Shown here in pieces: positions 35,911-48,068 of a stretch of 64,000 nucleotides of DNA. Every line of letters starts with the position of its first letter. The first letter of the stretch is position 1. Made by a program: the position numbers and the translations under genes. The notes beneath the pieces are model-generated. The model saw only the letters and a list, made by a program, of their open reading frames with translations, ran no database searches and was not told the origin of the DNA. The stretch comes from Ricinus communis (taxonomy: Eukaryota; Streptophyta; Magnoliopsida; Malpighiales; Euphorbiaceae), in NCBI RefSeq assembly GCF_019578655.1, contig NC_063257.1, forward strand, positions 21,142,001 through 21,206,000, given 5' to 3'.

Positions 35911-36120
35911 TTACAGCGGGTTTATCAGACCTAAACAATTTAACCTATAGTAAGAATTATCAACAAAATTTGGATTCAAAGTATATTTTGCTAAAATATG
36001 TGTGGCCTTGTTATAATGTTCATAAGTAAAAGAAAAAATACACTGAGCTTGGAGATATTTGCAAAGACGCATGTTATCATGGAATTCGAAAATTAGAGTT
36101 ATAAAAGCCCGATGATGAGA
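35911..36120 (-). pseudogene. LINE (non-LTR retrotransposon) RNase H C-terminal remnant
   Basis: On the minus strand an open frame of about 70 codons reads HRAFITLIFEFHDNMRL, CKYLQAQCIFSFTYEHYNK, ATHILAKYTLNPNFVD and ends with TAA at 35911-35913. The pattern FSF...N.AAH.LAKYAL is typical of the RNase H-like domain at the C-terminus of plant L1-type LINE polyproteins. Only the tail is present. What follows to about 35820 on the minus strand would be the LINE 3' untranslated region. RT and endonuclease are absent. Confidence 0.55.
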
Positions 36121-36854
36121 ATATTTAATTGGCTAATGGTTAAAATGAGAAAAGAATGTTTTAATTCTTAAAACTCAAAAAGAATTGCTCCAAGGCTAAG
36201 AAAAGGTTAAAAGCCGAAATCCATATTTTGATCCTGCACGGACCTTCCCCCTGAGCACGTGCGAGCTAGTAAGGCCCTTCACGGCGAGAAAACCGTAGGG
36301 CACGAGCCTTTAGCTCAGGTCCCGCATGAGTCCAACATGACCCCACCATAGACAAGCTAAGCCCACTCGAGTTCAGTGAAAGTCACACTCTAAGCTCATG
36401 CGTGCTTAGTCTGGGCAGAAGTCTTCTCTCGACAATGTGTCAACCATCTGTTCGTGCAAAATAAGCGGAAAAAGTCCCTCTAAACTAATTTCTCAAGATC
36501 TAAAAGTCTCCCTATAAATAAAACCCTTTTCCACTAAGTCAAGGATTGGTTGTTAGAAATTAATTAGTGCCATTTATTTTCATTTTCTTGAGAGGAAAAT
36601 CCAAAAGAGGAAAAAAAAAAAGAATCTACTTTTGTTGTCTTTTTAGCAATCCTTTTGCGATCATAGAATTCCCTCCTAGCTTCGAAGGTTTCCCACTAAG
36701 GCAAGACTTCTTGGATAAAATCAAGAGGCTGTGGCCCACCGTACTATAGAGCGCAATATTGGTGCTGAAGGCGACCTAACCACAAATGACAACTTAAAAG
36801 CTTGGGTTCAACTTCTCACTACCACTACAGTTGGTTTTGCAAGGCTTAAAGTGA
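36121..36854 (+). other. LTR-like segment, unpaired
   Basis: No coding sequence. About 36230-36560 is GC-rich for this window and leads into CCTATAAATAAAACCC (TATA-like, about 36511). About 36755 reads ATTGGTGCTGAAGGCGACC, which looks like the start of a retroelement leader. It may be a truncated plus-strand LTR against which E2 ends, but there is no second copy. Confidence 0.35.
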
Positions 36855-37286
36855 ACTTAAGAGCTAGCTACTGAATCTAGGGATGCAAATGTAAAGAGAA
36901 GAAAATAAAGATGCTTCTATATATTTCAGATCTCATTTATTTTTGTTATGACTTAGATTTGCCTTTTCTTTTAGTAGTGCATAAAGTAACAAATAGACTT
37001 ATACATGTTTGATAAAAATTCCAAACAGTTTCATTCATTTAAAATGCCCAAATGGCTACATTCCTATTTCTCATGATATAACTCCTATTATTAGCCAATC
37101 CTTTCGGATTTTCAAGCTGAAGGTTTTCCCTCTTTATTGCCTTAATTTTTGCCTGACCAACCTTTTCAAGTTTTCTAATCAATAAGCTGTTTTTTCTATT
37201 ATTTTCTTTTTTTTATATTTTTATACATAGTATTTCTTGAGACAATCTAGGTTCATGGGCTCAGAGAATTCATTTCCTTCTAAGTT

Positions 37287-37993
37287 TTAACTATTAGTAA
37301 CAACCTTGGGTAGGATTTTCTTCATAAGGTATGGGCCCTCCCAGTTAGGCATGAACTTTCCTCTTGGATCAAACATAGTAAGTCTTGTATGCTTTAATAC
37401 TGAATCTCCAACTTTGATCTTTCTCGGTTTCACTTTCTTATTAAATGCCCTGGCTATCCTTGTATGATATAATTGCATGTGATACAAAGCCTTCATCCTC
37501 TTTTCATTGATTAAAGCTAATCGTTGATACCTATACTCGACCCACTGATACTTTGGTATTTTAGCTTCCAACACAACTCTCATAGACTTTAGTTCCGGCT
37601 CGACTGTTAGAATCGCTTCAGTCTCATAAACCACGGAGTATGTTGTTTGCCCTGTTGACATCCACTCAGTCGTTTGATATCCCTAAAGTGCGAAGGGTAA
37701 TTAAATGACCAATCCTTGTGGTTCCACACCATCTTTGAGAGTATCTTCTTCAGGTTCTTGTTGGTTGCTTCCACCACACCATTCAATTGAGGCCTGTATG
37801 TAGAAGACCCGTGATGCTCCTCTAGCAAGTCCGTTATCTCATCTATGAATTGCATGCCATTATCCATCACAACATGATGTGAGACCCCATATGTACAAAT
37901 TAGGTTCCTTTTTATAAATCGGGCCATCTGCTTCCCCCGTACAACTGTGAATGACTCAACCTCAACCCACTTAGAGAAATAGTCAATTGCCAT
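37287..37993 (-). pseudogene. E2 integrase core and C-terminal remnant
   Basis: The frame 37607-37993 reads MAIDYFSKWVEVESF (first catalytic Asp), VVMDNGMQF (second Asp) and HHGSSTYRPQLNGVVEATNKNL (catalytic Glu). The frame 37287-37661 continues into the C-terminal domain (ALYHMQLYHTRIARAFNKKV, DPRGKFMPNWEGPYLMKKIL). The catalytic triad is visible but the two parts are in different frames, so the gene is broken. Confidence 0.85.
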
Positions 37994-38119
37994 AACTATG
38001 ACCCTATGCCCATTTGATTTATCTCCCCAATAATGTCAATCCATCTAGGCTGCGAAAGGCCACAAAGATGTCAAACTGTGAAGTTCAATCGGAGGCAAAT
38101 GAGTCAAGTCACTATACAA

Positions 38120-38362
38120 TTAGCACTCATGGAACTTTCCAACCAAGGCTATGCAATCCTTCTCCATCATCAACCAATAACAACCTTGACGCATGATTTT
38201 CCTAGTTAAGACTGTGACATTCATGTGAGGCCTATACACCCCTTTGTGCATTTTCTCCATCACCATATATGCTTCTCCCTTAGTTAGACATCTGACATAG
38301 ACATCTGTAGCCATTCTTCTATATAGCACCCCATCATGGTTGATGTAGTTCATAGCTGGCAT
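38120..38362 (-). pseudogene. E2 integrase zinc-binding region remnant
   Basis: The frame reads YRRMATDVYVRCLTKGEA, MEKMHKGVYRPHMNV, MRQGCYWLMMEKDCIALVGKFHEC. This is the His/Cys-containing N-terminal integrase region of Gypsy elements with altered spacing. It sits between the Tat-type RNase H and the integrase core, as expected. Confidence 0.7.
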
Positions 38363-38640
38363 ATGGTTTCAATTTCTCTTTCTTCACTTCCCATTCTCCA
38401 AAGGCTTGTTGAGTCACTAGCATGAAGTCCCCGTAGACCATCAATCGCTTCGCTCCTACTACCATGGCTGCTTCTAATCCATATAAATATGCTTTGTACT
38501 CCACCATATTTTTTATTACTTTAAAGTCGAATCGCTTGGCCATTCGCAGCATCTCTCCTTTGGGCATAATCAGAACTACTCTTAACCTTGCACTTGTCAT
38601 AATTATCGCTCCATCGAAATACATTCTTCATTCTTGGATC
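38334..38640 (-). pseudogene. E2 Tat-type additional RNase H remnant
   Basis: The frame 38334-38624 reads MYFDGAIIMTSARLRVVLI, NMVEYKAYLYGLEAAMVVGA and VYGDFMLVTQQ. It matches the E1 domain at 3033-3302 and keeps the YFDGA and VYGD acidic positions. Its presence in both elements supports the Tat/Ogre placement. Confidence 0.8.
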
Positions 38641-38899
38641 TCGATTGCCTCTAGATTCTCATTAGAAAACTCTAGATCCCAAGGATCGTCTCCTTCAATC
38701 GCATTATCTGCTAGGAACTCTACTACAGCTCTTCCCTTGACTACCTTCTTGGTAACATACTCAATGTCGCCTTATTAGAAGCACTAACCACCTAGCCAAC
38801 TTTCCTTTGAGAGATGGAGTTTCGAACAGATACTTTAGCGAGTCTATTTTCAAAATTGCTTGAACTCTATAAGATTGGAAATAGTGTCTCAACCTTCTC

Positions 38900-39910
38900 A
38901 TAGCCCATATCATAGCCAAGCAAATCTTCTTTATGAGATTATACTTTGACTCCTAGGGCAGCAACTTCTTGCTGAGGTAATAGACCGCATGCTCCATATC
39001 GTTAGGCCTACACTGTGCCACCATTGCTCCTATCGGTTCCTCTTCCAAGGTTTGCTTCCTTTTCCAAGGATAAGTAGAGAATCAACGGCTTCCCATCCTT
39101 TAGCAGTTTCAGTACCGACGACTTCATCAGGTACTCCTTAATCTTGTCGAAGGCTTTTGACAATGTTCATCCTACATAATGGGTTGGTGTTTCCTCTGCA
39201 GTTTGAAAATTGGATCACAAACCATTATGAGCTTGAAAATAAACTTACTAATGTACTATAACTGTCCTAGAAATCCTCTGACCTCCTTCCCTATCTTCAG
39301 TTCAAAATGATTTTATGCCTCGTTGACTCACTATGTGCCTTAGCAGCTTTCCCAATGTCACCCCGAACACGCTCTTCTTCAGGTTAAGCCTTAAGTTATT
39401 ACCTTTCCACTCATCCTAGAAACCTATCTAGAGCCTGGAAGTGCCTTTTTCTTGTTTCAAATTTAGCCATCATATCATCTACGTACACCTCCACCTCATT
39501 GTGCATCCTATTATCAAACAAGGTAGTGGGTGCTCTCTAATAAGTGCTCCCGCATTCGTTAATCCAATAGGCATAACCTTGTAGTAGCACGTCTCCAATT
39601 CGATGATGAATGTTGTCTTCGGCTTGTCCACGATCATTATCATGATGTGGTTTTATTTGAAGAACCCATTCATGAAAGAATACATTATGCTTGAAGCCGC
39701 ACTATCAATTATCACATCTATATGAGGAAGGGGAAAATCATCCTTAGGGCAAGCTTTATTTAAGTCTCGATAATTTATATGCATTATAACTTTTCCATCC
39801 TTCTTTAGGATTGGCATGATATTTGCTAACCATTCAGGGTAGTTGACTACATCGAGGAAATTGGCTTTCACTTGCTTAGTGAACTCTTCTCGAATCTTAT
39901 TTTCCTATTA
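38900..39910 (-). pseudogene. E2 reverse transcriptase / RNase H remnant
   Basis: The best frame, 39653-39871, reads MKANFLDVVNYPEWLANIM, LKKDGKVIMHINYRDLNKACPKDDFPLP, the N-terminal RT motifs. The rest (39300-39600) aligns with E1 RT but is frameshifted. The segment around 38905 (CTCATAGCCCATATCATAG) is the intact counterpart of the E1 site interrupted by the nested element. Confidence 0.8.
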
Positions 39911-40785
39911 TAGCCTCAACCTTCTCATGTTTTGCTTGATAGGCTTGATTTGTGGATAGGTTAGAATATGGTGCCCTGTTATCTTTATGTCTAACCCTGG
40001 CATATCGTTGTATGACCAAGCAAACACCGTTTCTCTTTCTCTTTTCTAGTATTCTTTTGAATTCTCTCCTCTCCTCAAGAGTTATATCATAAGCAATTGA
40101 AATGTGCCTAGGGTTTTCATTTGTGTCTAAATTAACTAAATCAATTTAAATGGAATTAATGTCAAATATGCACATGTCATGGTTATTAAAATCCACACTA
40201 CTATAAAAAAGGACATCACATAAATAAGCAAACTTGGAGTTCATATCATTAATCTTAAAAGCAAAAAAGTCATCGTCCTCATAATGACCAAATGTTATTA
40301 CATCAGTTCTTCATAAAATACATCAATGATATTCTCTTTTACTAATGCAGCTAAACCTTACGGACTCAGGTCCTTAGGCAGGCATATGAGCTCTTGCAAC
40401 TTCGATTCTTCGACCTCGATAGTCACTTTCTTTCGGACATCATTAATGCTCAGCTCGACCATCCTATCGACAATCAAGCTCTTGAAGATGACACCTCAGT
40501 CCAAGCTACAGTAACATGCTCGGGCTCCTCAGAATAATGCTTGTACTCCTTGATAGAAACATCTTTTAGAGTCTTACCCTTTAGCCCTCATCTTCGTCCT
40601 CATGGTCAAGTTTTTTGCCCCTTGAAGTTCGGCAGCTCTACAATTCCCTACTGATTCTTTCCTAGCCCCATTCCAAGCATGAAGTCCATCTTTTTTAACA
40701 TGCTAGCTACCTCCGAATCCATATATTCCTCATAGAGGACAACAACCTGAGACCCAGTTGGGGCATCAAGTTCTCTAGCAGCTCC

Positions 40786-41312
40786 TTAAATAACCGAGAT
40801 CACTTTGCCACTCTTAACATTGATTGTGACTATCTTTCCTTCATGAGTAAATTTGACCTTCTGATGCACAGTGGAAGGTACTCCTCCTAGAGCATGAAAC
40901 CATGACCTTCTCAATAACAAAGCAAAAGTTATTTGGATGTCTAGGATAGTGAACTCTACACAGGATTCTATGAGACCCATCTTTACTAGTGCTAAGAACA
41001 TCCCCACCACGTCTCTTTTGGTCTCGTCATAGGCTCTTATTACCAAGTCAGATGGCATCAAATCTTTCGCAGTTATTCCCAGTTTAGAAAGTATGCGAGA
41101 AGGAAAAACATTGATGGCTGACCCATCATCTACCATAAAAAATGAGTCATTTTCTCTTTTACTTCAGCCGCAATATAGAGAGCCTTATTATGGTTCCTTC
41201 CTTCTAGTGGTAAATCTTCTTCTGAGAAAGTGATCATCCTAGTGGTTTTGTCAATTATTGTTTTGATAATTTCTTCAGGGGTAGCTGTCGTGCTCTTGGT
41301 GATACTAGACAA
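40786..41312 (-). pseudogene. E2 aspartic protease remnant
   Basis: The frame 40786-41136 reads MVDDGSAINVFPSRILSKLG, DLMPSDLVIRAYDETKRDVV and LDIQITFALLLRRSWFHALG, giving catalytic DDGS plus the later protease strands. The frame 41130-41312 holds the upstream part (PLEGRNHNKALYIAAEVKE). The two are separated by a frame break. Confidence 0.8.
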
Positions 41313-41829
41313 GGTCTGAATGAGGGCCTTTCTATGGTCTTGTTAGTGCATTAGTAACTCCTAGATGCCAGCCGTCTTCTTATTCTTTTTCAGCTCTTCT
41401 AATGGCCCTTTATCTACCTCTTCTGGCCCTTTGTCAACCTGCTTCAACTCTTATACACCCCTGTCATTACCCTTAACCCTTAGCTCAGCTTTAGAATTAT
41501 TGTATGGCTAGATGTCATTAGCACCACTATCTTGGACTTCATGTTCATCTCTAAAATGTACTAGATATTGATGGCCATGACCAACTTCTTTTCTCCCTCC
41601 TTCCATACTTCCAAGAGGCAAGTGTCACCAATTACCTGCTCCTCGCTATTCGATCCCTAACGACTCGACACAATGTCTTCAATCTGAATATTAGCCAAAG
41701 GAGACCTCAAATAACAGACCTTGAAGTCAAACTTGCCCGAAGACTGCCCTAACAAGTCTTCACACTTATCCTGAGGAGGTTGTTGGACAGCATTCACATC
41801 AAGGCTTCTACTCCCTCTAGCCTGATAGT

Positions 41830-42762
41830 TTGTCCTTTTGTCAGTTCAGATATTCTTCCTTTTGTCATTCTCAATCTCTTCAACCTGGAGCCTATCATCA
41901 CACAAGTCCATGAATGTCTTTGAACTCATCATCTGAAGCCTCTCGAACCAAGCAGGAAGAACATTTCGGGCAACCATACGTACTTGGTCCTTCTCAGAAG
42001 GCTTGTCCTTCACTAGCCCAGCCTTATTCCTCCACTTGGTTAAGAAATCAGAGAAAGATTTGTTTGGCTTTTGTTTAGTGGACTTAAGATCTCTTATTGA
42101 AGCTTCAAGATGAGTGTTGTAATCATATTGCTTAACAAAAGAATTACACAAATCTCACCATTCAACTTTGGCTGACCTTTCTAAACCATGATACTAGTTC
42201 ACAGATGTATCCTTTTAAGGATAGTACAAATAACTTGACAATTTAGGTTTTACTCAGTTAAGTAGTTCACATATGATAGCGGCATATTTTTTTAAATGTA
42301 CCTTAGGATCACCAGTCCCATTGAACTTGTTCATCTCAAGTGTTCTGAATTTAGAAGGCAACTTATCCTCTCCAATCAGGACCAACTCATCAAAGTCATA
42401 AGTCGGGTTCAGACCTTGATTTTTAACATCCTTTGTATCTTATCCAACCTTACGCTCAAGCCACTCACAGCTTCATTAGTAGAAAGGGCAATCTCCTTGT
42501 TAGCCAGGTTAATAAACTCATCAAAATCATAAAAGTTTTCAAGCACTCCCTTCCTAGTAGGATCTTCGACATTAGCAGTGGCAATTATGGCGTCAGTAGC
42601 AATTTCAGCAGTGATAGCAATCAGGTCAATAGCAATAGGGGGATTAGTTATCGCGAGGGCAATCAGAGCAAACAGAGCAGCTGATGACAAGATTCTTAAG
42701 GATCTCAACATTCTGCTCACTAGCTCTTTCATTGGCCATTTCAAGTATAGTTTCGGTCTCAA
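41830..42762 (-). pseudogene. E2 gag remnant
   Basis: The frame 41846-42151 reads FVKQYDYNTHLEASIRDLKS, PNKSFSDFLTKWRNKAGLV and MVARNVLPAWFERL, the C-terminal half of the Retrotrans_gag domain. 42409-42762 gives the N-terminal Ala-rich part and a short coiled-coil-like segment. It has stops and shifts between them. It is homologous to E1 gag. Confidence 0.8.
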
Positions 42763-43576
42763 ACATAGAAGGTTGATGGCTTGGTCTTTTGAGGTATTCT
42801 AACACAGACCAGGCCTTTGGTGAAATTGGTACCCTCTCTAGCCTACTGCTCTCTTGTCTTTTCCAACCTAAAGGAGAATGAATCTATATGGCTTCAAAAC
42901 AAGGAGTTAGAATTATGCATGAGATGCATGGTATGCATGATGCACGTGCAATGCACAAGATTAAGTTAGCAATCATAAAAAAAATTACAAGGTACTATAC
43001 AACCATCCTTTCAACCTTATTACTCCCACCCACGGCTCGAGGTAAGTCTCTTTTTCTTAGGATTTTGGGCATAAGCTTATTATCAATAAGGGATAATAGT
43101 TTCGACGTGCATGCAAAAAGCTCTGAAAGCATATTAAAATAAACAAGGTGATATTATCTAGTATATGTGTAAAGCCTACATATTTGAAGGCCTGACGTCA
43201 CCTTCCTTGGGCCAAGGCCCTTCAAGATGTTGGCTTAAACACTTATAGGGAAAATATCTCAAACAATAAACAATTAGGTACCTAGAGGAGATTACTCTTG
43301 TCATTACCATGGGCTCCCACAAGTAAAAGATATCCTTCTTTTTCTTATCTCTTTACTCAAGGATCCATGCGACGAAGGAAAATTACTATTACTTATGAGT
43401 GATGGTTAGCCAGTATCGCAATTCCAAGGTTTCAGTGGAACTAAAAAACTACTAACCGACACAATCGGGGCTATAGGGACCAAAGTGCACAATGTGTGAA
43501 AGTGGTGTAGTAATGTAAGAATAACTCGTTAAATTATAAAATTAAAAATAAAGATACACTGGAATAGACTTCTCTT

Positions 43577-43594
43577 ATCTCAGGGGAGTCACCA
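43577..43594 (-). other. E2 primer binding site
   Basis: The minus strand reads TGGTGACTCCCCTGAGATA at the same place as the E1 PBS. The first ten bases fit the tRNA-Arg-type PBS of Tat/Ogre elements; the rest is diverged. Confidence 0.55.
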
Positions 43595-43740
43595 TTACGG
43601 TTGAAGGTTTTGGGCGCACCCAAGTGGCTCTAGCGACTACGGCACTGCAAGGCTTTTTATCCTAATTGAGAACATGTTAACTAGTCACAAAGACTAGCAC
43701 GGAGAAAGGGGGTCGCCACCCGGGAATTCTCTAGGACACT

Positions 43741-44930
43741 TTTACAAGCCAATCCAAACAAGATCCTTTCTACATGGGATGTGGACCAATCACAAGAGCA
43801 AGAGCCAAGAAGCTTAAGGATGCAATAGCCTTATTTGTTCAAACTTTAGTGACAACTCATATTGTTGAAGAACAAGCTTCAAACAAGCCCAATGATTCAA
43901 ATTGCTTCTTATTGATTCAAGCTAATGGGAATAGACTTCAAGAAGCTTAATTACTTGTTTTCTTCTTTTGGGCTGAAACTATACTAGCATTTTGATCTTT
44001 ATTTAGTTCGGTCATATTGTCCTTTATAACTTAAATTTTAATTCTTTATGCCTTTTATGTTACTTGTTTGGGCCTTAGTTAAGTTTATTAGGTTTTGTTT
44101 GGAGTGAGGCCGCCCTTGCATATGGCACCACGCTCCTTAGATTATTTTAAGCCCTAAGTATTCACTATAAATACTTAAGGGTTATCATCTTGTAAGATTT
44201 TAACTTTGATATTAATTTGATGCTTGAGAGTACTCTCTTTCTAAGCTCTTATATTGTTTTGAGCATTGCAACTTTATTGAATGTTTATTGATAGCTAAGG
44301 ATTTCTTCAATAGATTGTTGTGAATTCTTAGTCGTATCCTTTATTTTATTCTTGATAGATCCTCAAAATGGATTAATATTGGTTCTATTCAATAGATTGT
44401 TTAGGGTCATCTCAGTTTTTGGTATTAGAGTTAGGCTCAAGTTCAAGATTATAATTATTTAGTTGTTTCTTTTATTTCCGCAAATTAGTATAAAAAAAGA
44501 GAGTAAAGATTCGTATTTAAAAACTGTTCATTTTTTAGTAAACTCCATTAAAGCTCAAAAGTTACAAGCTTAGTAGTGAAGGATCCGAAAATCAGAAGGT
44601 TCCTAATCAAGGATTGCAATTTAGGGACTCAATTACTAAAGAGGAAAAATTCGGCAAGTTTCCTAATTAAAGGATATCTCCTTTATTGGGTCAAAAATCC
44701 TCTCCCAAACAACGAAGAATTGATTTAGAAGCAAGGGAAAAATAAGATAGGAAGTTTCCTAGTCAAAGAAGATCTTTACAGAAGAGGAAGCTTTACATTT
44801 AGGAAAGAAGCTCCTTGTTTTCCCAATGGTGCCGAAATTGTACAAGGTTTGTTTAGGAAATTATTTCTTTCATTCCTAACTTAGGAAAAGGAATAATCTT
44901 AATTATTCCCTATAAATGTAACATAATAAT
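43741..44930 (+). mobile_element. Truncated Gypsy element (LTR, PBS, leader) inserted in the E2 LTR
   Basis: From 43752 a plus-strand frame reads QDPFYMGCGPITRARAKKLK, DAIALFVQTLV and ends at TAA 43948-43950. This is the C-terminal tail of a Gypsy integrase. It is followed by a TATA-like CACTATAAATAC (about 44171), an LTR end near 44414, and TGGTATTAGAGTTAGGC, a near-perfect tRNA-iMet PBS. Leader sequence then runs to about 44930. So the pol tail lies inside a 5'-type LTR, as in E3. No other coding domain and no second LTR are present. E2 LTR sequence resumes afterwards. Confidence 0.6.
44420..44436 (+). other. tRNA-iMet-type primer binding site
   Basis: TGGTATTAGAGTTAGGC differs by one base from the canonical TGGTATCAGAG in its first 11 bases. 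It sits 5 bp after the proposed LTR end. Confidence 0.7.
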
Positions 44931-46509
44931 TCTACATATCAAGCACTACAACATGTGAAGTCTATATATGTCTAACCCACTTTTAGTTAGGCCCAATTGA
45001 CATTTGTATCATTAGCCTTAGATTAAATACTCAATTATGTTTAAAGAAGCCTATCTAGTCTAGTCCAATTACAACCTATGCTCTTAATTACCAAGTTTTT
45101 GTCCTAATTGAACTATATTTTACATGCTAAGGCTCGATTCAGCTTTCCTAATCTAAATAGGTTAATTCACTAATTAAATCTAATAAAGCCCACCTAAATC
45201 TAAATATATTTTATAGGTTAGGCATGATTTTTTCATTCTTTAGACCTAATAGACTACAGATAGCATGCAAAGATCCAATTTCAAGCCCTGAGTCCAAATG
45301 CCATATTTTAATTTACAATCACATAAAAAGCATTTGATTAAGGAAAATAAAGTAAAAATAAAAAAAAGCAATAAATCTAACTATTACAACCTTCCTACAA
45401 TTAATTAAGTAGAAAATAACAGTAAATAAGCGAAAATTAACGAAAAATAAGCAAAAATCCCAAAATTAACAAAAAAGGGACAAATTGGATGAACAACTAA
45501 TTAGGCCACATTACATAGCCGGTCGGCTCTATGCACAGCCAATCAACTCTAGGGTTTCTGACTAGGCCGATTTGCTTTAATTTGATGCTCCACCATCTGA
45601 AACTCGATATATATGCATACAAATTAATGAAAATATGGTTAGTACACACGCAAAACACATCAATAACCTTATTTTTCTTATAAAGAAAGATCAAATTGGT
45701 AAAATAAGAATTATAATACATGAACACCCTTTAACATGGAAGTTTCTAAAACATGCAATTATACATAATTTGAATAAAACACATGATTATTATTTATGAA
45801 AAGGCAAATCTAACATGTTGATCAATTTCTTTGATTATTAAATTCAAAACCCTAAGGAAAACATGTTATCCGTTTTAATATCCAAGAACCATAAATGCTC
45901 CATAAACATGCAAAATCATGTAAAACCTAATTATAAACATATAACACATGGAAAACAAACATTAAAAAAAACAATCATATAACCCCTAACATGTTTCTAA
46001 TAGCAAAAAATCATAAAAATAGAGAAGATATTGATGATGCTGGATTTGCAAACCCTCAGGTTGTCCCCGTATTACGCAGATCCTAGAGTCTCAGGAATAG
46101 AGGAGGTAGAATCAAAAATTGGGTAAGAATCCAGAGTATTTTAGGATTTTTATGTTTTGTTTTTAGAAATTTTAGTGTATTGCCTCAAAAACTAAACTGT
46201 CATTCTCTCTATTGATTGTTGCCTCCCTTAAAGCTCAAGGTTTCTATTCTATTTATAGGGAAAGGAAAGGAAACTCTAAAGGCTTTTTGATATAAGTTCT
46301 TGACTTCTGATAAATATCCATAATTAAATAAAATAATTTTGAAATTATTAGGAGTGTTTATTGGTAAATACTGATAAATATTGATAAACCATGAAAAATC
46401 ATTAAATATTTGAATATTTATCAATTAAGTATTCTAAAAGATGTATTTTCATTAATTTAGACATTTTAAAATAAAAAATTACACAAAATGATGTCACATT
46501 TCGAATTTA

Positions 46510-46625
46510 AGGCCAATCGAGACTATGTAGAGCCAATTGGCTCTACATAGAGCCAATCAGCCAAATGCAAAGCTGATGGGCTCTGCGTGCACCTGATTCG
46601 GCTATACGTGAAGCCGATTGGCTCA
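46510..46625. repeat. Short palindrome-like motif cluster in the E2 LTR
   Basis: At least five variants of AGCCAAT(T/C)GGCTCTA, AGCTGATGGGCTC and AGCCGATTGGCTC lie within 115 bp, one forming a perfect inverted pair (GTAGAGCCAATTGGCTCTAC). E1 has a related cluster at 16025-16110. Confidence 0.8.
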
Positions 46626-47014
46626 AAAGGCAAAAGGTTTTAAAAAATCTTACACTTTAGTCTTTGAACTTTCAAAATTTGTAATTTCACCCCTAAAATT
46701 TAATTTTTTAATCAATTTAGTCTAAATTGGTTTAAGAAAATAATTTTTGGTTCAATTATCCCTAAGCCTGATTAGGATTTGACTATTCTTAACGTCTCAA
46801 GACTCCAAGAAAGTAGTAACTTTCATCATCAGATTTTTCGTAGTTCCTTTGCTATCTAGATCCTGAAAACGGATGTTGACAGACACTGTCTAACCATCAC
46901 TCACAAATACAAGTAAATTTTCTTTGTAGCATGGACTATTAAGTGGAGAGACAAGCAAGGAAAGGATATTTGATTTGTGGGAACCTTTATCCTTATCCGA
47001 GACTCAGCCTATGA

Positions 47015-48068
47015 TGTTTGCCCTTATGATCCCATAGGGGGGGTTGAATTTGTGAATTGTAGAATAGTTGGGAATTAAAAAATTTGATAATAGTAGGGAA
47101 AAAGGTAAAGAAGAAAGAACAAAAAGGATTTATAGTGGTTTGGTTATTAACCAAACATACATCCACTCCTCAATCTCTCATTGGGTATTCACTATACACT
47201 TAGTCAGTTACAAACGAGTTCTTACAAGCTCACTCCAAACTTAGTATTTAGGACTCATACCAAACCTTTTAAACTGGTGTTATATGGCTCACACATAACC
47301 CTTATAAGAGTTTTACATAGGCTAACTCTCAAAATGAATCCCAAGTGTTTAGGCTAATACTCAAACCTCACAAGAGCATTCGAGCTCTTACAACAACCTA
47401 AAGATTTGTAAAATTGATTGTAGGAAGAAAGAAAATTAATGCAAAATAAGTGTAGCCTTTGGAAGGTTGTTGATCATCCATTTAAGGCCGTTAGAGGTTG
47501 TTTTTATAGCATACTAACCTCAAAGAGTCGTTACAAATGAATCCCAAAATATATAAAATCTTTTACTTTAAGACAATGCATTAAATTCACTATCATAGTG
47601 CAAATCGTGGTGGCACCTCCTGCATCGCGGTCAGAATCTTAAAAAGTCTCCAACAGCTATCTAACATGGCATAGAAACATTGGCTACTTCAAATGTAATC
47701 GTTGGCATTTTACAACGGTCAATAACCCTTCATGAATTTCACAATCATGCCCTTAAGGATAGCAGTCGCAGTCTTTAGCTTTAAAAAGCTAATAGCCTCT
47801 GCCTTAGAAGTCTTCATTTTCACGATTGCACTTCAATGAGTACAGTCGCGATTTTCATCTTAAAATCTTGAATAGCTTCTGTCCTCAAACTTAAGTTTTT
47901 CACGGTTAGGCTTTGAGAGGTGTGGTCGTAATTTCAAATAAATTTGGATTTTGAACCATAATCTATGCGACACAAAGAACACTTAAAAGTTCATTAGATC
48001 AAGACTCAATTTGAGTGTCAAGATTAAATTATAGATGTTAGCTTTATCATAAATCATCTAGGCTAACA
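47015..48068 (-). repeat. 3' LTR of Copia element A
   Basis: Starts TGTTTGCCCTTATGATCC and ends GGCTAACA on the plus strand. It matches 51820-52850 throughout at moderate identity. It is AT-rich but with islands of TCGCGGTCAG / GTCGCGATTTT-like motifs (about 47610-47945). Confidence 0.8.

Larger units (their letters stand above)
36855..46881 (-). mobile_element. E2: degenerate Ty3/Gypsy retrotransposon, Tat/Ogre-like, sister of E1
   Basis: It has the same minus-strand plan as E1: 5' LTR (43596-46881, with an insertion), PBS, gag, protease of DDGS type, RT, RNase H, Tat-type RNase H, integrase and a T-rich 3' region. Each domain aligns with E1 by eye at clearly less than identity, so they are separate insertions of one family or of close families. 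All frames are interrupted. No 3' LTR is recognisable; similarity to E1 ends at about 36855. It is uninterrupted at the site where E1 carries the 6.2-kb nested element. Confidence 0.85.
43596..46881 (-). repeat. E2 5' LTR (interrupted)
   Basis: The outer end GGATGTTGACA at 46881 matches the E1 LTR end. The inner end beside the PBS is inferred. It contains the plus-strand insertion 43741-44930 and a cluster of GAGCCAATTGGCTCTA-type motifs (about 46510-46625; weaker at 45520-45570). Confidence 0.7.
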
